From Lentisphaeria bacterium (lineage in GTDB: Bacteria > Verrucomicrobiota > Lentisphaeria > Oligosphaerales > Oligosphaeraceae), in contig JAEEXV010000137.1 of the NCBI GenBank assembly GCA_016287975.1, positions 1 to 20,288 of the forward strand: 20,288 bases of DNA. Direction: 5' to 3'. Within the stretch, counting starts at the first letter, position 1. Each line of letters begins with the position of its first letter. The translations under genes and the position numbers were made by a program. A model generated the notes under the pieces. That model was given only the letters and a program-made list of their open reading frames with translations. It was not told the DNA's origin and made no database searches. Positions 8,388 to 14,324 of the stretch are shown here, piece after piece.

Positions 8388-9410
8388 TTAGGCTGTTTCT
8401 CGAATGACAAGATGCGGTTTCAGCCGGCTAAAATCCATGGGCAAATTCAAATGCAGAATCTGGTTCAAGAGCGAGGCGGCGGCAAGACGCCCCAGCGCCC
8501 GGAAGGGCAGCGCGACCGTCGTGAGGGGGGGAATCGCCAACTGCCCCGCCATCGTGTCGCTGTAGCCGACAAGGCGAATGCGCTTCCCCAGCTCCCCCAG
8601 CAGCCCGCGGCGATGCAGCTCCGGATAGAACACCAGCGCGTGCGAATCGGCGAGCGCCTGCACCCCGACGGGGAAGGGCCCGCGCATCAGATTGTCCACC
8701 ATCGCCCGGCGGCGCTCCTCGAAGTCCGGCCACTCCGGCCACATTGCCCAATCCCATACCTCGGCGGTGACGCCGTGCTCGGCGAGGCACTCCCGGAAGC
8801 CCAGCGCGCGGTCGCGCATCTGCCCGTCGATATGGTAGAGATTACTCACGAAGCGTGCGCAGCCCGTCGCGAGGAAACGCTCGGCGACCAAGCGCCCTGC
8901 GAGGCGGTTGTCAATCGACACCTTCGGAATGTCCCCGATGACCGAAGCGGGCGCGTTCATCGCCGTCACCGACGTCCCCTGCCGCCGCAATTCCTGCCAA
9001 ACCTGCACCACTTTCCGCTGCGCCTCCAGAGCCGGCGGCAGGTAACTCGCAATGCCGATGTTTCGGCAGGTCCGGTGGCGCTCCATGAACGCCGTGAGCG
9101 ACATATCCGAAATCTCGTAGTAGAAATTGTAGGAGAAGCCCTGTTCGTTGGAGAGTTCCGCCAGTCCAGTCGAAAGCTCCAGCACCACTTCCGTCGCGTA
9201 GTTCGGCAGGAAGAAGCCCAGCGCCGGCGTACCCCCGCGCGTCAGCAGGCTCGCCGCGCGGTTCGGGGCATATCCCAACCGACGGGCCGCCGCGCGAATC
9301 GCCGCCCGCGTCGCCTCCGCAACCTCGCTGTCAGGCAAGTCCCGCAACGCCCGCGACACCACCGACAACGAATAGCCTGTAACCTCTGCAATGTCCTTCT
9401 GCGTACTCAT
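8388..9410 (-). CDS. LacI-family transcriptional regulator
   Basis: 340 residues from the ATG at 9410. Residues 3-25 (TQKDIAEVTGYSLSVVSRAL) are the LacI helix-turn-helix; the hinge region LGYAPNRAASLLTRGG follows, then a periplasmic-binding-protein-like ligand domain ending PPLTTVALPFRALGRLAA, as in the family. It probably binds a sugar or sugar phosphate and releases its operator. I chose ATG 9410 over an upstream in-frame TTG at 9455: the family HTH begins directly after 9410, and 9455 lies at or upstream of the predicted transcription start. The operator at 9433-9450 implies autoregulation. Only 21 bases separate it from the pseudopilin-like gene, so it leads the operon through to 4862. 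Confidence 0.92.
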   Translation of the reverse strand: MSTQKDIAEVTGYSLSVVSRALRDLPDSEVAEATRAAIRAAARRLGYAPNRAASLLTRGGTPALGFFLPNYATEVVLELSTGLAELSNEQGFSYNFYYEISDMSLTAFMERHRTCRNIGIASYLPPALEAQRKVVQVWQELRRQGTSVTAMNAPASVIGDIPKVSIDNRLAGRLVAERFLATGCARFVSNLYHIDGQMRDRALGFRECLAEHGVTAEVWDWAMWPEWPDFEERRRAMVDNLMRGPFPVGVQALADSHALVFYPELHRRGLLGELGKRIRLVGYSDTMAGQLAIPPLTTVALPFRALGRLAAASLLNQILHLNLPMDFSRLKPHLVIRETA

Positions 9411-9432
9411 CGCAACTCGTTGGCTTCCACTT

Positions 9433-9450
9433 TCCGCAATCGCTTGCGGA
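9433..9450 (-). promoter_or_regulatory. LacI-type operator (palindrome with AAnCGnTT core)
   Basis: TCCGCAATCGCTTGCGGA has perfect 7-bp arms (TCCGCAA/TTGCGGA) around TCGC. The central AATCGCTT fits the AAnCGnTT core common to LacI-family operators. It lies 22 bases upstream of the regulator's ATG and covers about +3 to +20 of the predicted transcript, a position that blocks initiation. Confidence 0.75.
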
Positions 9451-9459
9451 GACAATCAT

Positions 9460-9488
9460 ATTATAAGCCTCTGTCCTGCCCTTTTCAA
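9460..9488 (-). promoter_or_regulatory. Sigma70 promoter of the LacI-led operon
   Basis: On the minus strand, -35 TTGAAA (9488-9483) and a perfect -10 TATAAT (9465-9460) with a 17-base spacer. The predicted start is near 9453, giving a leader of about 43 bases that carries the operator. Confidence 0.8.
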
Positions 9489-9519
9489 GTGTCGGCGGTA
9501 AAAAAAGTCCCGCGTTTCC

Positions 9520-9720
9520 TTACTGCCGTGGATAGCACCGGAGGTTCTGGAACTCCTGGTTGACGGCCTTGAAGTTGCGCCAGGCAACGTTGAAGACGAT
9601 GCCGACGAGGAACATCAGCGACAAGATGGAGGAGCCGCCATACGAGAGGAAGAGGGCGGTCACGCCGGTGGGCGGGATGCAGCCGCTGACGACGCCGATG
9701 TTGACCAGCGCCTGCGTGCC
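9520..9720 (-). pseudogene. ftsW: ftsW relic, C-terminal part
   Basis: On the minus strand the reading GTQALVNIGVVSGCIPPTG, followed by VTALFLSYGGSSILSL, is the highly conserved FtsW/RodA/SpoVE C-terminal region (Q-A-L-x-N-I-G-V-V, S-Y-G-G-S-S). It ends in a TAA at 9522-9520. FtsW is the SEDS glycosyltransferase that polymerises septal peptidoglycan. This piece has no start of its own and its natural upstream neighbour lies on the other strand (9721-10043). Confidence 0.85.
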
Positions 9721-10043
9721 AGGAACCCGAACTCTACAAGGACAAGGAATCCTACCAGCTCTTCCGCTCCCAGCTCTGTCTCGGCGCCGGCGGCTTGACC
9801 GGCCGCGGCATCTCCAAGGGATACATGAAGTCCTACCTGCCCGAATCCCACACCGACTTCATCGTCGCCGTCTTCGGCGAGGAGTTCGGCGCCATCGGCG
9901 TCCTAAGCCTGCTGGCCGTCTATCTGTTGCTTTGCGTGGGCATCGTGCAGATTACGCGACAATGCCGCGACCGTGCCGACGTGCTGCTATGCCAACGCAC
10001 CGCCCCCTTGATCGTCATGACCATCGGGAACTTCGTCAGCAGC
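9721..10043 (+). pseudogene. ftsW: ftsW relic, inverted middle part
   Basis: On the plus strand, EPELYKDKESYQLFRSQL then GAGGLTGRGISKGYMKSYLP then ESHTDFIVAVFGEEFGAIGV is the central FtsW region, including the diagnostic LPE-SHTDFI-GEE-G motif, followed by one or two transmembrane segments up to TIGNFVSS near 10043. In an intact FtsW this runs directly into the QALVNIG sequence now found on the minus strand at 9720. The flanking ftsW pieces are both on the minus strand, so this segment is inverted in place. Confidence 0.85.
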
Positions 10044-10168
10044 CCTTCGTGCAGATGCCCTGCCGTCTTCGCGATGGCCAGATACAGGAGCGGCATCGCG
10101 ATCAGGAAGACGCCTCAGAGCGAATGGCGGTAGAGCCACGCCAGCGGCAGCATCCCCGCCAGCGCCAT
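10044..10168 (-). pseudogene. ftsW: ftsW relic, upstream part with an in-frame stop
   Basis: The minus-strand reading MALAGMLPLAWLYRHSL, stop, GVFLIAMPLLYLAIAKTAG, HLHEG fits the FtsW transmembrane stretch (LAG...) that precedes the SYQ/GYQ region by about the same distance as in known FtsW. The TGA at 10117-10115 replaces what is probably a Trp codon. Joining this piece to the revcomp-corrected middle keeps the frame (...HEGQEPELYKDKESYQ). The first half of a normal ftsW is missing: the neighbouring SDR gene begins 5 bases away. Confidence 0.65.
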
Positions 10169-10172
10169 GCGC

Positions 10173-11093
10173 CTACAGGTGTTCGATCCCCCATCGTGCG
10201 GTTTCGCGGATGGCCTCCTCGGGGGTGCAGTGGGGGGTGAATCCGAGCTGGGCCTTGGCCTTGGCGTTGGTGAAGCACATGTGGGTGGCGAAGAAGGAGA
10301 GGCCGACGGGGTCCTCGGGATGCTGGCGGAGCAGTTCCGCGAGGGGGACGTGGACGATGTTGGCGGTGCCGCCGATGGCCTCGGCGTTCAGCTGGACATA
10401 GCGGTTGAGGGGGACGGCGTGATCGAGGGTGATGTTGTAGACCTGCCCGATGCTCTGGGGGTGGGCGAGGGCGAGCGCGAAGGAGCGCGCCAGGTCGAGG
10501 ACGTGGATGGGCTGGAGGAGGGCCTGTCCGTCGTCGGGCAGCGGCATCTCCTTTCCTGCCTTCAGGCTGGGCAGGAACTCGGGGCGGCGTCCGCCGAGGT
10601 TGTCGAGGGGGAGGAGCCCTGGGCCAGTGATGTAGCAGGGGCGGATGACGGTGGCGGGGAAGCCTGCGCGGTTGAAGTGGTCGAGCGCCTCGGCGTCGAC
10701 GATGGCCTTTTTGGACCAGCCCGCGCGCTGGTTGAAGCCGAGGTAGGGGGCGGTCTCGTCGCAGGGGATGAAGGGGAGGGGGGCGTAGCCGCCAGTCGAG
10801 GAGCAGTGCACGTAGTGGTCGATGCCGACGGCGTATTTGACGACGAGGGCGAGGGAGGCGCTGGTGGGGACGGAGTCGATGACGGCGTCCCAGTGCGCGT
10901 GGGCGAAGAGGTCCTTCATGGCGGCCTCGTCGGTCTTGTCGACGGTGACCTGGGGGATGTCTGCGACCTCTTCCAGGAAGGCGGCCTTTTTGCCGCGGGT
11001 GGCGATGGTGACCTCGGCGCCCTGGCGCCTGAGTTCGAGGACGATGTTGTGGCCGAGCCAGCCAGTGCCGCCGAAGACGATTACGCGCTTCAT
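10173..11093 (-). CDS. NAD(P)-binding extended SDR / epimerase-like protein
   Basis: 306 residues from ATG 11093. The N-terminus KRVIVFGGTGWLGHNIVLEL has the GxxGxxG Rossmann dinucleotide motif, then a basic residue after the second strand (TRGKK), suggesting NADP(H). The substrate domain contains YVHCSSTGGYAP. The usual YxxxK catalytic pair is not visible: the aligned region reads RAGWSKKAIVDAEAL. So it may be an atypical SDR with altered chemistry or a non-enzymatic role. ATG 11093 is preferred over an in-frame TTG at 11099 because AGGAGA (11106-11101) lies 7 bases upstream of it. The gene faces away from the RpiB-GlyA fusion across a 279-base gap. Likely substrate: a nucleotide sugar, but this is not shown. 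Confidence 0.8.
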   Translation of the reverse strand: MKRVIVFGGTGWLGHNIVLELRRQGAEVTIATRGKKAAFLEEVADIPQVTVDKTDEAAMKDLFAHAHWDAVIDSVPTSASLALVVKYAVGIDHYVHCSSTGGYAPLPFIPCDETAPYLGFNQRAGWSKKAIVDAEALDHFNRAGFPATVIRPCYITGPGLLPLDNLGGRRPEFLPSLKAGKEMPLPDDGQALLQPIHVLDLARSFALALAHPQSIGQVYNITLDHAVPLNRYVQLNAEAIGGTANIVHVPLAELLRQHPEDPVGLSFFATHMCFTNAKAKAQLGFTPHCTPEEAIRETARWGIEHL

Positions 11094-11183
11094 GTTCAAG
11101 TCTCCTGTGGGATGGGGTGGATGGGGTGAATGCTCCGGATGACTGTTAAGTAAGATAGCACCTCGTGGCGTGTCCGCGTCGCT

Positions 11184-11198
11184 TTCCGCCGTGCGGAA
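11184..11198. promoter_or_regulatory. Palindrome, possible operator
   Basis: TTCCGC-CGT-GCGGAA, perfect 6-bp arms, in the divergent region about 90 bases upstream of the SDR start. The TCCGC/GCGGA half-sites resemble those of the LacI operator at 9433-9450, but the spacing differs (3 versus 8 bases between the shared half-sites). It could be a regulator site or just a small hairpin. I found no convincing promoter for either divergent gene. Confidence 0.3.
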
Positions 11199-11250
11199 TG
11201 CCGTATATGGATTACATTAAGGCTTTCGTTTCCTCCCCATGAATGGTCAA

Positions 11251-11303
11251 CATGACGGCATGGCGAAATGGCGGCTGAGCCGGCATGACGACATGGCGAA
11301 ATG
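11251..11303. repeat. 20-bp imperfect direct repeat pair in intergenic DNA
   Basis: CATGACGGCATGGCGAAATG (11251-11270) and CATGACGACATGGCGAAATG (11284-11303), one mismatch, 33 bases apart. They lie 70-120 bases before the RpiB-GlyA start. The GGCATGACG core also forms one arm of the hairpin at 2681-2706, so this may be a dispersed intergenic repeat. A CCCCATGGGG palindrome follows at 11317-11326. Confidence 0.75.
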
Positions 11304-11372
11304 ACGATGGAATCGACCCCATGGGGGCATCGAGCGTTTCTTGTTTTTCAACCATAAGAGTGTTTTTCGGCG

Positions 11373-13094
11373 ATGATTACGGACTGGCGCAGCAAGACGG
11401 GTTCCCTGAAGATTGGCTTGGCATCTGACCACGGCGGGCTGGAGACGAAGACCCTGCTGGCGGGGCTGCTTTCCAGGCTGGGCCATGAGGCCGTGGACTT
11501 CGGGCCTGCGTCCCTGGATCCCGCCGACGACTATCCCGACTTCGCGGTGCCGCTGTGCCGCGCGCTTCTCGCTGGCGGGATCGACTGCGGCATCCTCATC
11601 TGCCGCAGCGGCATCGGCATGTCGATCGTCGCCAACCGCTTCCATGGTGTCCGCGCGGTGCTGGCGGAGAATGTCGAGCGCGCGCGGCTGAGCCGCGACC
11701 ACAACGCCAGCAACGTGCTGGTGACGGGGGCCGAGACGATGGGCGCGGCGGCGATCGAGGCCGTGGTCAAGGCGTGGCTGGAGACGCCGTATTCGCAGGG
11801 CGAGCGCCATACGCGTCGTCTGGAGAAGGTGGAGCGGGGGAGCTACGACGACATCGCGGCGCTGCGCGGCGTGGATCCAGAGCTGGCGGCGCTGATCGAC
11901 GAGGAGGCGGCGCGGCAGGCGTCGGGCCTGGAGCTGATCGCGAGCGAGAACTTCGCGAGCTGCGCGGTGCGCGCGGCGATGGGGTCGTGCCTGACCAACA
12001 AATACGCCGAGGGCGTCTCGGGCAAGCGCTACTACAACGGCTGCGAGTACATCGACCAGATCGAGACCTTGGCGGTCGAGCGCGCGAAGGCGCTCTTCGG
12101 GGCGGAGGCCGCGAATGTGCAGCCGCACTCGGGCAGCCAGGCGAACATGGCGGCGTACCTCGCGGTGCTGCAGCCAGGCGACACGGTGCTGGGCATGAGC
12201 CTCGACTGCGGCGGCCATTTGACCCATGGCTCCCATGTCAACTTCTCGGGGAAGTTCTACAACTTCGTGCCCTACGGCGTCTCCCGCGAGACCGAGATGA
12301 TCGACTACGACGAAATCGAGCGCCTCGCGCTGGAGCACCACCCGAAGCTGATCCTCGCGGGCGCCTCCGCCTATCCCCGCATCATCGACTTCCCGCGCCT
12401 GCGCGAAATCGCCGACAAGGCGGGCGCGCTGCTGATGACGGACATGGCGCACATCGCGGGCCTCGTCGCCACGGGCGTGCATCCCAGCCCCGTCCCGTAC
12501 TGCGACATCGTCACGACCACCACGCACAAGACGCTGCGCGGGCCGCGCGGCGGGCTGATCCTCTGCAAGGAGGCGCTGATCAAGAAGATCAACTCCGCGG
12601 TCTTCCCTGGCTGCCAGGGCGGCCCGCTGGAGCATGTCATCGCGGCGAAGGCGGTCTGCTTCAAGGAGGCGATGAGCCCTGCCTTCCAGGCCTACGCGAA
12701 GCAGGTCGTCGCCAACTGCAAGTGCCTCGCCGCCGAACTGGCCGCGCGCGGCTTCCGCATCGTCTCTGGCGGCACCGACAACCATGTCATGCTCGTCGAC
12801 CTGCGCCCAAAGGGCGTCAGCGGCCGCGACGCCGCCGACGCGATGGACCTGGCGGGCATCACCGTCAACAAGAACATGATCCCCTTCGATCCCGCCAAGC
12901 CCGCCGTGACCAGCGGCATCCGAGTCGGCACCGCCGCCGTCACCACCCGTGGCATGAAGGAGCCCGAAATGGCGATGATCGCCGACTTCATGACCCGCGT
13001 CGTCGAGCATCTCGGAGACGAGGCCGTCTACGCCGCCGTCCGCGGCGAGGTGAAGGCGCTGGCCGCGCGGTTCCCGATGCCGCAGTACTGCTGA
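11373..13094 (+). CDS. glyA: RpiB-GlyA fusion: ribose-5-phosphate isomerase B-like plus serine hydroxymethyltransferase
   Basis: 573 residues in one uninterrupted frame. Residues 12-145 are an RpiB/LacAB-type sugar-phosphate isomerase domain: ASDHGG (17-22), C77 in the [13 protein letters not shown] loop, and H110 in [10 protein letters not shown], equivalents of the catalytic Cys and His of RpiB. Residues about 155-573 are a complete serine hydroxymethyltransferase: LIASENF (188-194), [13 protein letters not shown] (211-223), DMAH (357-360), and the PLP lysine K386 in [14 protein letters not shown]. The first domain interconverts ribose-5-P and ribulose-5-P; the second converts serine plus tetrahydrofolate to glycine plus methylene-tetrahydrofolate. 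Both look active and cytosolic. The loop after C77 is RSG where ordinary RpiB has GTG. ATG 11373 has no clear Shine-Dalgarno. No terminator is seen after it; a 9-bp array follows. Confidence 0.93.
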   Translation: MITDWRSKTGSLKIGLASDHGGLETKTLLAGLLSRLGHEAVDFGPASLDPADDYPDFAVPLCRALLAGGIDCGILICRSGIGMSIVANRFHGVRAVLAENVERARLSRDHNASNVLVTGAETMGAAAIEAVVKAWLETPYSQGERHTRRLEKVERGSYDDIAALRGVDPELAALIDEEAARQASGLELIASENFASCAVRAAMGSCLTNKYAEGVSGKRYYNGCEYIDQIETLAVERAKALFGAEAANVQPHSGSQANMAAYLAVLQPGDTVLGMSLDCGGHLTHGSHVNFSGKFYNFVPYGVSRETEMIDYDEIERLALEHHPKLILAGASAYPRIIDFPRLREIADKAGALLMTDMAHIAGLVATGVHPSPVPYCDIVTTTTHKTLRGPRGGLILCKEALIKKINSAVFPGCQGGPLEHVIAAKAVCFKEAMSPAFQAYAKQVVANCKCLAAELAARGFRIVSGGTDNHVMLVDLRPKGVSGRDAADAMDLAGITVNKNMIPFDPAKPAVTSGIRVGTAAVTTRGMKEPEMAMIADFMTRVVEHLGDEAVYAAVRGEVKALAARFPMPQYC

Positions 13095-13106
13095 CCGCGG
13101 CGCCAA

Positions 13107-13223
13107 GCGACCGAAGGGACGCAAGGGACCGAAGGGACGCAAGGGACCGAAGGGATCACAAGGACCCAAGGGACCGAAGGGACGCAAGGGACCGAAGGGA
13201 CGCAAGGGACCGAAGCGAGGCGA
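13107..13223. repeat. 9-bp tandem repeat array (GGGACCGAA/GGGACGCAA)
   Basis: Thirteen 9-bp units in tandem, mostly alternating GGGACCGAA and GGGACGCAA (an 18-bp higher-order unit). Two divergent units in the middle (13152-13169) and degenerate units at both ends. The array fills most of the 189-base gap between RpiB-GlyA and the GH29-like gene; the remainder to 13270 is purine-rich and GC-rich with no promoter that I can see. It has the same period and strand bias in purines as the array at 1-143 but a different unit sequence. In one plus frame it reads Gly-X-Y, but that frame is not joined to either neighbouring gene. Confidence 0.95.
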
Positions 13224-13283
13224 GCGGCCGAGGGGGCAGAGGGGGAGGACAGCGGAGAAGACCAGGGGGGGATTGATTTGCCG

Positions 13284-14324
13284 ATGCGAGAACCGATTAC
13301 AGTCAACTACAACGAAAAGGGGATTCCAGATTCGGTGCCGACCTACCTCTTCGATTATGCGGAGACGTATCGTCGGAACCCGCATGACGCGGCGCTGGAG
13401 TGGTTCACGGCGGCGCACTATGGGCTGTCGGTCTTCTTCGGGCTGCACGCGCTGCTGGGTCGGCACGAGGACATCCTGGGGCGCGGGGAGATCCCGCCAG
13501 CGCAATACAGCCTGCTGCCGTCCCATTTCAAGTGCGAGAACTTCGACGCGGTGGACATCGTGGAGCTGGCGGTGGCGGCGGGGGCGCGCTATCTGCTCTT
13601 CCCCGCGTGCTACGACGACGGCTTCTGCCTCTTCGGCACGGCGGAGAGCGACTACAACAGCGTGGCCAGCGCCGCGAAGCGGGACTTCGTGGCGGAACTG
13701 GCCTCGTGCTGCGAATACCAGGGCATCGGGCTGGCGCTGGAATACACCTTCGGCGTCAACCACAGGCGCCATCCCGACGGCGTGCCCGCGACGGCGGAGG
13801 CGCACGAGGAATACCAGGAGCACGTGAAGGCGCAGCTGCACGAGCTGCTGACGAACTACGGGCCGATCGCGGCGATCTGCTTCGGGGGGCTCAAGCGCAT
13901 CCGCGAGCAGCAGCCCTCCTTCGACCTGCAGGACTGCTACGACTACATCATTTCGCTGCAGCCGAACACCCTGGTCTCCTTTCGCCACGGCTACAACGGC
14001 GCGGAGGACTTCTTCTCGGTCGCCGAGCGGCTGCCGTCCATCGACGCGCCTGCGGAGGAGCAGGGCTTCCTCTACCTGAACCGCAAGCGCCCCGTGGAGA
14101 TCCGCACCTCGCTGATGCCAGGGGGGCGGGGCTACAACGCGGAGATGGCGGGGCGGCACATGCGCGCCCCGCAGCTCTGGGAGGCGATGAGGGGCGCCAA
14201 CCGCGCCCACGCGAATCTGCTCGTCAACACGGCGCTGATGCCAGACGGGTCGCTGGATTTGGAGGACATCAACACGCTGCTGGAGGCGGGGCAGCGCATG
14301 GAAAAGGAGGGCCGTCCGCAATGA
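13284..14324 (+). CDS. GH29 (alpha-L-fucosidase)-like protein without the usual nucleophile
   Basis: 346 residues. WFTAAHYGLSVFFGLHALLG (40-59) matches the GH29 WFxxAKFGIFxHWG start of the barrel. VELAVAAGARYLLF (93-106), then DDGFCLF (111-117), SDYNSV, AKRDFVAEL and GLALEYTF follow the GH29 order closely. GH29 enzymes cleave alpha-L-fucose with an Asp nucleophile in W-F-D-G; here the equivalent after NYGPIAAI is C199-F-G201-G, so the Asp is Gly. HHDGF is also changed to CYDDGF. Either it is a non-catalytic sugar-binding barrel or it uses other residues. No signal peptide; C-terminal half shorter than in typical fucosidases. A TTG at 13278 is an alternative start better spaced from AGGGGGGA. 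The stop overlaps the next ATG by four bases (ATGA). Confidence 0.78.
   Translation: MREPITVNYNEKGIPDSVPTYLFDYAETYRRNPHDAALEWFTAAHYGLSVFFGLHALLGRHEDILGRGEIPPAQYSLLPSHFKCENFDAVDIVELAVAAGARYLLFPACYDDGFCLFGTAESDYNSVASAAKRDFVAELASCCEYQGIGLALEYTFGVNHRRHPDGVPATAEAHEEYQEHVKAQLHELLTNYGPIAAICFGGLKRIREQQPSFDLQDCYDYIISLQPNTLVSFRHGYNGAEDFFSVAERLPSIDAPAEEQGFLYLNRKRPVEIRTSLMPGGRGYNAEMAGRHMRAPQLWEAMRGANRAHANLLVNTALMPDGSLDLEDINTLLEAGQRMEKEGRPQ

Noticed and set aside
9721..10043. Invertible phase-variation switch with flanking recombinase sites
   Set aside because: No inverted repeats longer than a few bases were found at the two junctions, there is no recombinase gene nearby, and the gene is also damaged by a stop and truncation. 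Kept as an inverted pseudogene instead.
13107..13223. Collagen-like Gly-X-Y protein from the second array
   Set aside because: The Gly-X-Y frame is not joined to either neighbouring gene and lacks a start and ribosome site. The pattern follows from any GGA-containing 9-bp repeat.
13400..14320. Possible 307-residue N-terminal extension of the 838-residue membrane protein
   Set aside because: The extension is a frame-shadow of the GH29-like gene. ATG 14321 has a good Shine-Dalgarno and starts a signal/anchor helix.
11247..14321. A 1024-codon open frame on the minus strand opposite RpiB-GlyA and the GH29-like gene
   Set aside because: Its product is Arg/Ala/His/Val-rich with no recognisable domain, spans two convincing genes and the repeat array, and mirrors their codon pattern. 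It is an antisense shadow in GC-rich DNA.
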